64,000 bases of DNA from Hydractinia symbiolongicarpus (taxonomy: Eukaryota; Cnidaria; Hydrozoa; Anthoathecata; Hydractiniidae), in NCBI RefSeq assembly GCF_029227915.1, contig NC_079888.1, positions 8,973,001 through 9,037,000 of the forward strand, read 5' to 3'. Under the pieces are notes generated by a model that was not told the DNA's origin, did not search any database, and saw nothing but the letters and a program-made list of their open reading frames with translations. This document shows positions 43,655-57,585 of the stretch, piece by piece. Position 1 is the stretch's first letter. Every line of letters starts with the position of its first letter. The position numbers and the translations under genes are program-made.

Positions 43655-46440
43655 TAAATCTTTCGAATGCACAAGTGAATACAAAAGGTTGCAGACAATT
43701 TTGATGTCATGATGTAACAGACATAAAAAGATTGAAACACTTGCCTTTCCAACTCGATGTTAGATAATGTACTTTTATAAAATAGACTAATTATTTTTTT
43801 TTGTTTTTAAAGCTTAACAATGTATGGAATAACTCAGGAATTGATAAATCATTTTCAAATATTTTAATTGTTTTTAAAAATATTTTAAAATCAAAAAATC
43901 CATTCTTGTTTTTTTTTCTTCGAATACTTAGTAAGGATGTTCAGTGCAAAAACAAAAAGAAAAATCAAGCGAAAAAAATTATTTTTGAGCATTTTTTTTA
44001 ATATTTGAGCATTCTTTTCAGATTAGTTAAATCTTGGAGGAAGAAATACAGAAGAAGAAACAACTAGATTCTATTGAAACACAGCGCGAAGTTCTGGCAG
44101 GTGTCTGTATGGATACTTAATTTCAAATTTTATAAAATAAAATATTCGTACATTGAAATACACGGTTATTATTAACTTTTAAACTTTGAGTAAACAATTA
44201 CAGTATTCCCTCATTGGTTAATTTCTGAATGGAAAAGTTTGTTCCTAAAGTAATAACTTTAGGAACAAACTAGAAAATGTAAAAAAGAAAAATGTAGAAA
44301 AAGTAAAATTAGAAAATTCTACGATAAAAAAGATTTAAACGAGCTATTATTCACTTTTACTTTCTTTTCTGAAAGCCATCTTTTTTAAATACTGAACTTA
44401 CGATTATATGTTTTGTTATTTTCTCCTAAAGAACGTTTTTGATTTTTGTTGAGCGGGTTTATCATTCACAGGTAAAACACGTGCAAACTGCAACAAACTA
44501 TCACCTCGCTGTGAGAATGTTTTTTTAAAAACAAACATTCAGTATTTGGAATTTACATATCAAAAAGAGAAAAATGATGAGTTTAGTTCACCAGACCTAT
44601 TATTGACATTGTAATAGCATAACAGTTAAATAATAGTTCTGTATAGTTAAAAGAAGTTCAGAGATCTGCAGCTATGTTATTCATTCTTTAAAACTTCCAA
44701 GAAAAAGCTAGTGTTTGTTAAAGAAAATTATTAAGACATTTAGATAGGCACGTTCAATTACATTATTCTAACAACTATTCTAACGCCCTTAGCTTTAGAA
44801 TGTAGATACACTATCACTTCCTCTGAATACAGAAAATAAGTAAAGAGAGTTTCTGTCCGTTCTTTGTACTGCATATTTATCAAGCCCTGTGGAATTTTTT
44901 TAAAATCCTTTCAGTTCTCAAATTACTCAAGATTTTAAATATTCTTATGATGTCATAAGTACGTTTTAAAAAATGCTGACATCACATTTCTACTTTGCAC
45001 ATACCAAGATATCATCAAACGCATAAGTCCACACTGCTTAAAAGTTGAGATATTAAGTAAATTTGCAAGATATCTCAAATAATAATTTATGCCTACCACC
45101 TTAGCTAATACATCATCAATGATCATATCAAAAGCTCAGCTGGAAATCTTTGAAGCTTATTATCTTGAGAACGAAAAAAGATATTTTAAAAATTCCAAAA
45201 AACTTGATAAACAACTTTTTATTCCCCACAACATGTAAAAAATTCATTTTTGAGGCAGGAATCTCTTTAAGAATATATCAATGTTTTATGAAAGATTTTA
45301 ACTCATATTTACTTTATGTAAAATTAAAAGGAATAGCTTGCAGTAGATCAAAGAAATCGAATACAGTCGACTCTTCTTATCTCGAACTTGCAAAGGGACT
45401 GGAAAAGTTATACGAAATAGAGTTTAACAAAGGAGGTTAGTGAAAAAATATAGGGACAGAAAAACAGGCGACGGATTAAAATATATGTTCAGACATGGGA
45501 TGTTGAGAGAAAGAGTATTCGAAATAAAGAAAGTTAAAAAAACTTACTTTAGCTACTTTCGACGACACTGCTTCTTTCACCTTCAGTTTAAATGATTACA
45601 AATAATATTTCTGATTTCGTTTTAAAATATTTAAAACATATTGAAGCGTGCAATTCACACCCTATTCTTTTAATTATTTGAACATTCTTGTCAGAATTTG
45701 ACAATGTTTCCATTAGACGATGCCTAAGTGCTGCGTTGTGTTTTATACACCTTTCCCGAGACCATGAGTCATACTTTTTTTAAACTTGTAAAATATGAAT
45801 ACCATATTTGAATTCAGCATAGTTTGTTTAATTTATATGTAAAAGTTTAACTTGATACGCCAACAGAAAGTGCTATTTTTAGGGGATATATATCACAGTT
45901 AAAGTCTTCTTAATGCTCAAGCTACCATGTCCCGCCTCGTTTTCAAAAAGAGGTTGGACATGCCACAAATCTTTAAATTAGAATAGTAGGTTGTTTACTT
46001 GCTGCATTGTTTCGAAATTTTGTTTGTTTATGACATTTTTGATAAGGAATTCAAATCTGTTGTCCGTTTTTCATAAAACTCAACAGAAAAAGTTGCAGCA
46101 CATCAAAAGAATAAGTCTCGGGAAAGGTGTATTATCACGATTTTATTTATTCAACTTTGCTGAAATTATGCGTGGGCATTTGAAAATGAAATATTAACAG
46201 TAAAAATATTTTTTTATGCAACAAACTTTATGTTATTTAGATTATGTTTGTCTGTATTCTTGTAATTCATGGCATTCTAAATAAAATAGAAACAAAACTT
46301 TGACTTATTCTTTCGTTTCATGTATAGCCATAAACCCATCCATTTTCGGGGAGAGAGATGTTTACGGCATAAATATCTTACTTGCAAAGACAGTGAAATA
46401 GATATACAAGAACTACAGATTTCTTGAATAAAAAAAGAAA
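43655..46440. other. Intergenic with a possible short coding relic
   Basis: At 44034-44120 a frame reads LEEEIQKKKQLDSIETQREV and then LAGVC before a stop; the same DNA, with broken frame, recurs at 63.12 and (inverted) 63.83-63.90 kb, so it belongs to a repeat. At 45366 CAGTCGACTCTTCTTATCTC looks like a lone end of a TA-type MITE. No gene is supported. Confidence 0.4.
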
Positions 46441-46445
46441 GTGAT

Positions 46446-46647
46446 AATGTTATTGTTATTGTTATTGTTATTGTTATTGTTATTGTTATTGTTATTGTTA
46501 TTGTTATTGTTATTGTTATTGTTATTGTTATTGTTATTGTTATTGTTATTGTTATTGTTATTGTTATTGTTATTGTTATTGTTAATGTTAATCTTAATCT
46601 TAATGTTATTGTTATTGTTATTGTTATTGTTATTGTTATTGTTATTA
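46446..46647. repeat. (TTATTG)n hexanucleotide repeat
   Basis: About 33 units with an interruption (GTTAATGTTAATC) near 46580-46605. It adjoins a tRNA-like head at 46648-46715 in the right orientation to be the A-rich tail of a SINE on the minus strand. Confidence 0.95.
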
Positions 46648-46715
46648 CTCGGCTAGAATTTAAACCTAAGACCTTCCCACTGGGTGCAAACACTCTACCA
46701 CAAAGCCAACAGTCA
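46648..46715 (-). mobile_element. tRNA-derived SINE head
   Basis: On the minus strand TTGGCTTTGTGGTAGAGTG (A-box-like) is followed by GGTTTAAATTCTAGCC (B-box-like). Stem pairing is too poor for a working tRNA. The (AATAAC)n tail follows. Confidence 0.5.
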
Positions 46716-47187
46716 ACAACAGTAAATATTCTTTTTTTAAACAGTATAAACACGGTCAATGTAGCCTACAAGTAGAGAAAAGACACGTAAGCGCAGATAC
46801 TTTGTTGTAGGGGCAATATTTATGAACCCTTTTCTTTGTATTAACTAAGGAAACCTCATCATGTTTTGTGCCAAAATTCCAACCCTTTAAGTTAGCTAAA
46901 TACACTACAATATGAAATTGTATATAGAGCTCAAAGGTCCGAAGGTCTTTTAATATTTCGAAAAATTCAAGTAAGTAAAAAACACTGTAGCATAGCTTGG
47001 TTAAAAACTAAGAACAATTTTAGAATGTCTTATTAAAATAATTAAAAACGTCAGAAAAAACAATGCAGAAATAAGAATTAAAGTTTCTTCAACCAACTAT
47101 GTCATTTTGAAACATACGTGCTTATCTCTTTCTTGTTTTTACCCAAAAACAACCCTACCCACCCACCCTTAACCAATTAACCATTTA

Positions 47188-47262
47188 AGCGGAGGGTGTA
47201 GTGGTAGTGCATTCGTCTTGTAATCATAACGTTTCAGGTTCGAGTCCCCACTCTGACGCAAT
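47188..47262 (+). repeat. tRNA-like sequence, SINE or tRNA pseudogene
   Basis: GTAGTGGTAGTGC resembles an A box, GGTTCGAGTCC is a consensus B box, and CTTGTAA could be an anticodon loop (TGT). The acceptor and T stems have several mismatches, so it is probably SINE-derived. The following 180 bases may be SINE body. Confidence 0.4.
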
Positions 47263-48795
47263 TTAAATATAGAGTTGTCAGCTCACTTGGTGCCACCATG
47301 CTAATTTTTTAATTTGACTTATTGTTTGTGGGCACGTAATTTAATTCCTGAGTTAGCACAAATTGAGAAAGCCGATCTAATCCTGAAAAGAAATTGAATT
47401 TAATGATGACTCCAAAGAACTTATTTAAGTTTGGAAAAAACTTTTTTTATGTTTCAACTGCATTTTAATCTGAAACTTACTTACGTGGCCAGTCTCTTAT
47501 GATGTAGTTTGTAGCTATCATGAGTTCTTATTGTTTAAGTAGATCTTTCTTTTATTGCTCTTATTAAGAATTGAAAAGAGAAAGTAAACTGTTATGGATT
47601 AAGAAAGCTCCGAGTATAAAAATAAAAGTGATTTTTTTTGTGAAAACTTTTAAAAAAAGAAAACTTATAATTTTTTCACATATGTTTTAAGTAAAGTTAC
47701 TGCTAATAGGTAAAAAACGAAACATCTTATATTTGAATTACCAAATCATTGATACTTCAAATACTCGCGAACAATTTTAAATTATTTTATTTAGACCTTG
47801 GATGTGATTTTTTTAAAAAGGAAAGTACATTTTTTTTCAACCCGAAACCAGTATAGGTCATTTCTTGGGATGACTTTTCCAATAAATATGATTTTTTTTT
47901 TAAACGGGCTAACCTTACAACTGAGCCAACACAGCCAAACTGCTTCGTATAATCATCAATATAATTTTAGTACTCATGCAAAAAGGTCAAAAAAATTCTT
48001 GGAATAGATATTTGAATGTGGCCACCAATCTATTTGTGTTTGTGATACACGATACACAGAATTGATAGCTTGCATTTGAAATTTCATGTAAACTGTTTAT
48101 GTTGATAGTTAGATTCAATATCAAAAGTAAGAAATTTTCACAAAATTTATTTTTGGGAATAAGAGGCATGAACAGAAATTTTTGTGAAATATTTTTGTGA
48201 TTGAAATTGCAGTTTGAATATTTTTTTAAAGAAAAATGATGACAGGATTATTTAATGACAAGTCACTTAAATGATTTTACAATCATTTTATTGCTGCTAC
48301 GGAGGTAATCACAACCATTATTTGAATTTTTTATGAAATAAAGTTGAAAGAACAAACATTCAATAAAAAAGTAAAAAAAAAGAAGAAATCAAAAAGTCTC
48401 CGCAACCATTTGTGGCAAGATCGCTAATACCTTCTGCACAGTCGTTCACGGCCTACCTCTGCAATGAAATGATAAAAAATTATTGACATAAATAAACTTT
48501 TGCCAGATTTTCTGACAAAGATTATCAGCTAAAAAAAGTTACAGCTTAAAGGCAGATCTATGGTTGGTGCCATGGTGTCATGGTGCCATGTTATTTGGCA
48601 CCAGCCGGCTCTTAATGGTGTTTTTTGGTTCTTTTGATCTTGCAATGCCCTTTTTGCCTTTGTCGGTAAGCACTCTCCAAAGTCTTTGTCTTAGTGTGCA
48701 AGGCTCTTTTTACATTGTTTTATTTTTCCAACAGTGTTCTCCTGTGGATGAAACGTTTTGCACATCGTGTCCTCATAGTTCCAGTTTTCCTCACT
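47263..48795. other. Intergenic, no gene recognised
   Basis: No supported coding. A short direct repeat GGTGCCATGGTGTCATGG lies near 48566. Confidence 0.35.
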
Positions 48796-48799
48796 TCTG

Positions 48800-50085
48800 A
48801 TATCCGTCGTAATTACCATGATCTTTCCTTTCCATCTCATCTCTTCTATTACCTCTTTGCGTGTTAGTATGTGCTCCTATGTTTCCTCAGTTTTCCACAT
48901 CCAAAGCATGCTATCTTTGCTCTCATATTTTTCCTATATTCCACATTCTCAGTTTTGTTTTTATTCTATCTGATAACTCTTTTGTCTCCTTTTTCATTAT
49001 GTTTCCTTGTTTTTTGCCTTACTTGACTTTTCAGCTTACTCATATTCCTTTTTTTCTCATCTGATTCTTTTTCCATCTTTCTCTAGATCTGTTTCTTTAC
49101 CAATTTTTTCCACTGCGATTTCTTTATATTTTTCAACGCGCTGTACATCTATTCTATAATCATTTCCATCTTGTTCTACTTCTCTATACCAGTTTATTTC
49201 CATCCTTGACTTTACTATTCTAATATTACACTCTTGCATACTCTTTCTCGTTCATTTGAGCTCATAATGTTCTGCAGCAGCAGCACCATTCTTTTACACA
49301 CCACCCTCGCCTTCATTGTCCACATTCCCTATTCATTGATAATTCCCCAGTATAGTGTTAAGATTGACATTCGCAACATATTCTTCAGTGCACGAGCCTA
49401 TACCTTCGTTCTTCCTAGTCATTCTTCCTCCATTTTCTCCATGTTTCCAAATTATACAAGATTCCTGGTACTATCGTTTTCTCGTACATGAGAATTATCG
49501 CATCTGTGCTTTTTTCTCCACATTTCCCTCTGTCTGCTATTCTCTTTGCCTCTTCAATCATCGCTTTACTTTTCCTCTCAGCCTCTTCTAGTTGTCTTTC
49601 CACGGTCCCAGTAGTTGTTATGTCATTTCCCAAATATTTATTCTCTTTTGTTTCCTCTATGCGTTCTTTTTAACTTTCACTTTCACTCCTTCTACTGACT
49701 CTCTCCCTGTTTAATCACTATGCAATGGCTTTTCCCGTTGGTATTATTGAATGTGCATTTCTTTTTGATCTCCATTGCGCTCAGATTTCTCCCTGCTCCT
49801 CCTATGTGACCGTATTATGCCATCCACGAAGCCATATGCTTTTACTGCTAACGTTGGTGAAAACACAATACCGAGCCAAATACAGTTCCTTGCTTTACTA
49901 TTTTTTCCACCCGTACCTCTTTTATTAAACCAGCTGGAGTATCCACCACAATTCTGGGTTCTTTGTTCATTTCATAAATGAGTTTAACTTCTTTCTCCCT
50001 CATCCCTTTATCTCTCATATCTATCACACAGTCCTTAAGCCATAACTTGCCAAAGCACTTTTCTGCATTAGCCATTTTTCAACAG
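48800..50085 (-). pseudogene. Second, different LINE reverse transcriptase relic
   Basis: On the minus strand from 50075: KCFGKLWLKDC, then IVVDTPAGLIKEVRVEKIVKQ and GTVFG (RT core), later, across stops, EETKENKYLGNDIT, and ILMYEKTIVPGILYNLETWR, the region after the RT. The end is a charged tail (INWYREVEQDGNDYRID). This is not the CR1/jockey type at 13.5 and 38.1 kb. Frameshifts and stops throughout; no intact catalytic motif seen. Confidence 0.75.
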
Positions 50086-50089
50086 CTGA

Positions 50090-51195
50090 GTTCGCATTTC
50101 TGCACAGAAAATGCAGCAAACACTTTCAGCATTTAAAAATCTGACCTCTGACATAGTAAAATTTGTCTAGATTTTATCTCGTATTAAAATTAACTAGTGT
50201 GTTTTTCTCAAGAAAAAAGAGCAAATCAGTGAAATTTCAGTCTTATGTTCTTATTCTGTTCTATTTTTTCAGAAAATTTTAGGCTCATTTTTCTTATAAA
50301 TTTGTGGTAATAAAAAATAAGTATATGACCGTGAAGTGTTTATTTTTTCTGTAATTTTAATGTTTGCTATTAACAACACTAAAACAATCTTTATAATCTG
50401 CTACAACCCTACAACTTGGAAACTTAACACACCTGGATTCATAGCTCAAAAAATTCATTTGATTGTTTCAACACCTTGAATAATAGAACACGTGTATGTG
50501 AAAAATACCCTGGGGAGATATATAGCTGGTGCAGCAAAATGTCGGCTCGTGACATAATGGTGTAAATAATATTTTTACTCAACAAGGTCCTGCGTCCCGC
50601 GCTCTACTTTTCCGGTATGCCGCATAAGAGTACTGTTTTATGAAAGCGTGTGTGAGAAAAAAAGCAGAATAAAATTCGGCACAAGACAACATAACATTAT
50701 ATTTTATAAAGTATAAATTGCATTTTTATGTAAGTACGGCATTTTCCGTTCTTATATAACTCACAAATATTTCATACCTCAGTGATTTAGTGTTTCATTA
50801 GTTTACAAATAGTGCACAATTTATCTACATTCTAACTATCTAAAAACAAAAAAAATTAAACTATTGTATTGTTCACGGCACGGCTGCGAAATAACAGTTT
50901 ATGATGGCTGTATTGATTTTAAAGACCAAACCGCTGGTATAATCAGCTCTATAATAAATCAATTTACATGTTTCATCTATCACAACAAAAAAGTCCTAAA
51001 AAAGACTAAGAATGCTTCATATTAAAAATATTCATACGGTTATACAAAATTGTTTTTTTTCACATAAAAATGGTAAATTTTCACCTAAAACTTTGCAGAA
51101 CGACATCACACTAGGCCCAAAATATAAAACAATTTTTTAAAAATATCAGTTTTTGTTTACATATTTGTGAGTGCTAAATTTTTGAGTTACAAATT
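50090..51195. other. Intergenic, no gene recognised
   Basis: Nothing supported. Confidence 0.35.
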
Positions 51196-51197
51196 CG

Positions 51198-54100
51198 ACA
51201 AGTTGGGGAGTTACTTTATTTTAAAATGTGCATTAAGTCTAATAGCTAATAATACAACAAAAAATTACATTACAAGACAATTTTAGGAATAGATAGTCAG
51301 CAGCAGTGCAACGTAGAATTATTGTTTGGGAAATTACAGCCTGTGTTAACAACCTGCAAATGTAAAAAGAAAAGCAGCATGTTAAAGTATGAAAGCTTCC
51401 CAGTAGACTTACAGTGTAAGATAGCAACGCATAATAAACGTTTTCAAAAAGTATATTACGGAGTTTCATACCGCGCAAGTCTGGGCACTAGCAAAGCGCT
51501 TGTAGGGACAAATTTTTATATCCCCCGCAGAGCGTAAGGCATTTGCTAAGAAAAACATGCAGTACGAAGATTCACTTTTTCCTTTGTATTTTTACTTTTT
51601 AAACTGGTGCGATATATTGATTTTACAATTATTTAAAGAAAGGATACTCAGTGTTGACATAAGATTGTATATTATAAAGGTTCAAGACCTAAACTTGATT
51701 ATTAATTTAATTGCTTCAAGTTGTGGGGTACACTCATCATGAAAAGTTGGCAGTCAAAAGAGAAAGAAACCTTATTTTGGTAGTTAGTTACATCACAAGT
51801 TTTAATATTGTCTTAAAAATATCACAGTGGTGATCAAAGAGGGATTGCTAGCATGTCATTCAAGATTTATATAGCTACTAGTACAACCAAGATAATGTAG
51901 CTGAATAGACACAGTAAAGAAAACAATGGGTTTTTTTCTAAACTAATAGTTTCATGCTCATTAAACAGATACCTAGCTAGCTATAATATTAAAAAAAAAT
52001 TCCAAAATTTCTTATTTTGTGTTTGCTAGAAACTTTGTTTAACTAACCAGGCCGGAGCTACCTACATTTTTTATAAACCAAATTAAAAATTGTCAAAAAG
52101 CTGGCTGTATCTGTCTCGTTGTAGTTTTTGTTAGCTAGGGGTCACACTGGGTCACTCATATATATCGTAGCCTTATTCATACAGTAATCAGATATATAGG
52201 TGGGTAAGTGCCCAGATGCTAAAAATGGGATCATAAAAACTCATTTCTAATATCACTCAACTTAACAGTGGAGTTCAAACACCAACTTAACCTTAAAAAT
52301 TGCTACGACTCAATTTTGCATAGGAATAATTTTAATCTGTAGCTAAAGTACAAAGTTTCGACCGCTGCAAAATATAAAATAAAATAACATACTGTGGTTA
52401 GAATAAGCAAATTTAATGGAAATTAACTTTTTAAACAAATTTAGTGACTTTAACTGTTTTCGTCAAATATTTTCGGTTGCCAAATTTTTCTTATGTCAAT
52501 GTACCAAAATTACTATAGCTATCACAAAATTGTAAAAGTAGACCTTGCCTAAATTTATTCTTGCATTTTACCAAAATTAAGAACACAGTAATACAGTGCA
52601 ACATGCTATTATATATATCCCTTCCTAGCTAGTTATGTAATATTTATATACAATAATTTCTAACGAAAAGTCAAAGCCAGTCATTATATCATTGAAGTGT
52701 GTATTTTATTTTCAGTCGATTTCATCTGTGCTCTTTTTTATATAACTAGTTAGCTATAATTTGCAAATAAATCCTTTATCAAATGCTCTTCCACGTTAAT
52801 CCATGTTAAACTTGCAGATCCATATATAGCTAGCTAGCTAGCCATAACTTACTGTAAAAAACTTCCTTTAAGTCTTTCTATAGCTAGCTGTAATTTTTAT
52901 TTCTTCTTGCCAAAATGCACTGATAATGATAGAATAGTGTTTCTTTTTAACCATTACTTTATTCCTCACAACACAAAATGTATGGTATATGTAGCTTGCA
53001 ACTTCAGGAAGCTAATCCCGAAAACCAACATCAACAATATGTCTTCTCTTGCCTCTCTATAAAAGTCAGTAATTTAAGTTTTCTTCGATTCCAACATCTT
53101 ACCCATGTCAATATACCACAAAGAGGGTTAGCAACACCATTTAAACGTGTTACTAAAAACAAAACGTCAGTTAAAGTAAAAAATTAGTTGAAGAAACATC
53201 AGGCAGGATTTTGCATTTCTGCCTCTTTTCGCAGCACTAACCAGAAATAGTTGTGAAAACTGACCATGAAAATTATTTGGGCTATCAAGACAAATGAAAA
53301 CAAGCCGAAAATTTGTCCCTAAAAAGCGCTTCGCTAGCGCCCAGACCTGCGCGGTATGAAAGTCCGTAATAGTAAAAAGTTTAATATTAAGGTTACTGGT
53401 GTAGTTTTGCACCAATTTCTATTAAGCAGTAATTTTAATGTTAAGAAATTTCCCACAAAAGTAAAGCAGTTTATTAAGCCAGAAAAGAGTTAGAAATCAA
53501 AAAAATAAAATCAAAACATTTAACAGTCTGTATATTATTTACCCTCACATGCTCCTATCAACTAATGTTTAAAAGTATTTTAATAATTTGAAATCTTTAG
53601 GAAAGTTTTAGTAACTAGGTCAATTCAAGAAAGTGACATTTCTACAAATTCTACTATATGCATAAGTTAACACGATATTTTCATTGGTTTGCAGTCTGTA
53701 AAAGAAGGCTCTTTAACATGTAATTTCTTGTTGGGATATGTATCGTTTTACGTAAAAATCATTTCTATCAATAAGTCATTTTGATATATATCCATTCATT
53801 TGATATATAAATATATATCCTTTGTTTCCAGGTTTCCAATATTATAAAGATTTATAACAAATCTCATGTGTTTTTTAATTGATGGTGATTTTCATTGTCA
53901 GAAGAATATTCATCATGGCTGACATTAATATATCTAGTCCTGAAACAAAATTATATATGTTGTATTGCTCAACAAAAAAGAAGGAATATTATACAACAAA
54001 CTTGGACTATTCTTAGATTAGGTATTGTTTCATTCTTTTGCTTTTAGCAATTTTATCACAATTAAAAGCAGCATGGGATCTTCTCGTGTTCCTGAAAGTT

Positions 54101-55205
54101 TTAAAATGAGCAGTAGGATGTTGCATATAAAATCTACTGTTTAAAAGTTCCAACAGTCCTTAGTTCTTAGGGACACTCACAATTGAAAAGTATATGCTAA
54201 ACATAAATTTGGCGTTGGGACGAGGTAGAATCATTTTACATTTAAGTATATCTCATACTGTAAACATCAATTTTTTAGAGAATACAAAGTATTTTGAACT
54301 TTTTGTCGTCTACCTGCTTAGGGAGCACATATCCGAGTGCTTATGATTTTAGGGACTGACAACATTTAAATATTACTGTAGATCCCCAGGGAAAGGGGAT
54401 CTATAGACCTATTTACATTTAGCTTACACTTTTGCATTTATGAAAGAGCTGTCCTTTATCTTACATAAATTATTCCTCTTCCACACAGACAAAAAGATAC
54501 ACATTTGCGTAAACGGCTACACGAAGCCTGTGACCTTAAGACAATAAACCAAAAATCTAACAAAATTCCAACTAATACACATGCAGCTGTAGCTAGAGCA
54601 ATACTCTATACTAAACTTCTTAACATACACTTTGAAACATTTTTGACCGACAAGACAGTGTTTACATAAATTGCCTCAGTTATCTCGTTTAGCATTGGGC
54701 TTTAATAAACAAACAATCCATTTGATCGAGGTCAACTTAAAACCTTTTGTTTTGATAAAAAAGAGAATTAAATCACACGTTATGTAAGAACATTTAGTGG
54801 TTTACCACTTTTAAGAATAGTTCCCGAAACAAAAGTGCCTTAAATCCAGCAGCAGTAAAAATATTTCAAGTATTTTTTACTTTAAAGCAATGAATTTATC
54901 GTCTCTAGCAGAGGCAGGATGAAGGTTTGGTTTGAAACAACAAAATGGCACACGTGGCAACAATACTTTCCACCAGCATTTCCAACCCTTTTAATATCTG
55001 AAAGGGTTTCCAAATTAAAACTTCTTTATTTAACTTAGCTAGCATACAATTGCTTTGATTTATTCTAGCAACTTGAGGTGCTTCTGACCAAGCTAAAACC
55101 ATGTTGAAAAAGAAACATCCACTTGTCCTCCATGTAACCATACCCGTGGTCGTTTTAGGCGTTTTAACTTGAAAACCCACGGACGTTTTAGGCGTTTTTT
55201 CTTCA
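51198..55205. mobile_element. Third hAT-like copy, both ends lost, interrupted
   Basis: 51198-51455 matches 22895-23150, and 53372-55205 matches 23195-25275 with more substitutions and small deletions than the inner copy. The CAGGGGCGG termini are gone. The gap is the inserted element at 51456-53369. Confidence 0.75.
51456..53369. mobile_element. 1.9-kb TIR element, TA target
   Basis: Ends TTACGGAGTTTCATACCGCG and its inverse (inverse of TTACGGACTTTCATACCGCG); similarity runs for about 60 bp inward. Flanked by TA (51454-51455, 53370-53371). The related empty site is at about 23145-23160. The interior is rich in TAGCTAGCTAG and carries no recognisable transposase. Confidence 0.75.
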
Positions 55206-57585
55206 CATTTCAGAAATGCAATGCTAGCTACACAAAAAATAATAGTTTCTAAGTGGAGTCGGTGTGAGTAAGTGCATAACTGTGTGTTCTAAAGTTTAGC
55301 TAAACGTCAATTGGACATTTGGAAAAATGCGAGTGTTCTCTCTTTCCTAAATCCAAACTTACACATTCTTTTTACACAGCTGAAATTTAGGGATGATTAC
55401 TTTGCAGGGCTTCACGGAACTTCACATAAAAAAACAAATAAAAACAAATAGTTTGCAGCTACTTACATTACATAGCTAGCCACCTCCAGGGTGTGGTAGG
55501 CTTCAGTGTTCAAGTGACGAGTCCAGCATGGAAATTGATCTAGCTAGCTATCAACATTATCAAAAAAGTTATTTTTACAGCCATGTAATGCAAGAATGTA
55601 TAATTAATTAAAAGATTCTTTTAGATCACTACCATCATCGCATCGGTGTCAGGTACACGGTGATACTCACTCATAGTTTTCTATGTTCGCCGCCATGACA
55701 GTCTGATATCACAAGCCTGGCTTTTAAGGGCCTTTTTATATGAGAACCGAGAAACTCGCCCAACAAATTTCCCGGTAGAGCGGGTTAATATTAACTCGGG
55801 TTTATATGTAAATTTGTCATTTCCCATCCCGGGTTTATACGAAGAAAAGTTTGGGGGAAACTAAAAGTGGCGGGGTGAATATGTAAGCAAATATGGCTTC
55901 CAACAACAGAAAAAAAGAAGATAGCGATACTGTTGATGCTTGAAACAACTGTGTTATCACTATTAATTATTTCTCAAACTTTTTGAAAATTACCATCATT
56001 TCTGACCAATTTAAATATTATTCATTAACATCTCCCACACGCTTGAAACATGATTAAAAGTTAATCTTAGATCATTCTCAATTGTAATGTTAGTGAAACC
56101 TGGTGTTTTAAGCATGTTTCATGGTTTTGTTGTCTTTTATTACAAATACACTATGATACAAAAACAAATATGTCCATTGATATGCATTAAAAGTGATAAT
56201 TACTTGCTCCTCTAAGATTACATAAACTTTTTCCGTACTTTGCCACCGGGTTTTTCTGTTTACATGAACAAATATCCATCCCGTTTGACCGGGGTCCCGG
56301 CTCACTTGCCCGGGATCTCGGTTGACCGAGTTTCCCGTTGTAACCGGGGCGAGATGAATATGCACCATATAAACACGATTTCAATTTTCAGCGTTCTTCC
56401 GCAAATATCTGAGATCTCGGTCATGCGGGATATCTCGGTGACCCTAAGGTTCTATTCGTTTATTTCAAAGTTTACGCTACTTCAAAGCTGTGCTACTTAT
56501 GTATTTGATTACACGAAATCATACAGCACAACACGAAACGTAAGATTTCGTTATTTTTTATTCACGCCTGGCGGACTAAGAGCCGCCCTTTAGAGGGCGG
56601 CAATAATTCGGTATTTTTACACATTTGCCAAACGAGTGGCTAAATTAAAAAGCATTGGGATATATTTCTTTATATTGTAATGGCCACGGGTCAATACGCA
56701 CAGAATAATGAATCAAAAAAAGTTAAGGATCAAAATAGCAAAAAAATTTAAACAGCATATGAAAAACATTTTTATTATTTTAGCTATACTACTGAACGTA
56801 CTGAACAAATTGATGTTTACTTTGTGAGTAAAGATAAAGTAAAGGAAGATTCGTGAATAAAGATAAAGCCACTATATTACGCGTTCTATTTGTTCTTGAA
56901 TGTTTCCGGTCTGTATTTTTATTCAAGTTTAGCGCCATCTCATCGTAACAAACCTTATCCTTTAAAGCTCGTAGTATTTTGTGAAAAAGGGACCCAAAAC
57001 ATGAAAAAAAATTGTTGTTGGTTATGATAGAGATTTCTTATGTTCAGAGAAGTTTAAATGAAGGTTATAAAAGGCTGTTATTACAAGCTCGTGAGCTTGT
57101 ATTAAAACGCAAATGTGTGCTACAAGAATGGAAATTTTTGCCTCTCTGAGCACCGAAACGGGAGTCGTCATGTGTTCGAATCTCATCTTGGTAACTATTT
57201 TTTTTTTTTTAAAAGATAAGATGCTGGATTACTGAATTTAGCAACTTTTAGGTGGGGTTTGGAGTCTTTCTTTTTCCTGTTAGTTAGTTTACCCAAGACG
57301 GACCCATCGAAAATCGAATTTTCGAGAAATTGTTCGTTCAAAAAGATCTCACAAATCAGCTTCCAATGAAAAATTAAGATTCTAGAACGACAAGCTGAGC
57401 CTCAACATTTGTTAGCATATTCTATGTTTTAACTCATTTTCAGTCTTATTATTCTCATAGAAAAAAGCGTGTTATGTGGAACTGAAAAGTTTAAAATAAC
57501 TGAAAAATATAACAGGACACGCTTTAGAATTTTTTTCTGAAAAAAGAAAAAAAGAAAAATTGTATCATTCATAAATACTTTATTT
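55206..57585. other. Intergenic with a GC-richer repeat patch
   Basis: 55740-56440 holds repeated CTCGG, CCCGGG and CCGGGGTCCCGG words with GAATATG-x-ACCATATAAAC near 56355, like an old MITE. A tRNA-like stretch with GTGTTCGAATCTC lies near 57170. No gene is supported. Confidence 0.4.

Noticed and set aside
45150-45440. 96-codon ORF
   Set aside because: Composition is that of AT-rich noise, and its end runs through a MITE-like terminus.
46277-46759. 160-codon minus-strand ORF rich in Thr-Ile
   Set aside because: It is a translation of the hexanucleotide repeat and the SINE head.
47188-47262. Functional tRNA-Thr
   Set aside because: The B box is good, but acceptor and T stems have several mismatches.
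48564-49981. Several plus-strand ORFs of 60-85 codons
   Set aside because: They lie opposite the minus-strand LINE relic and have its antisense composition.
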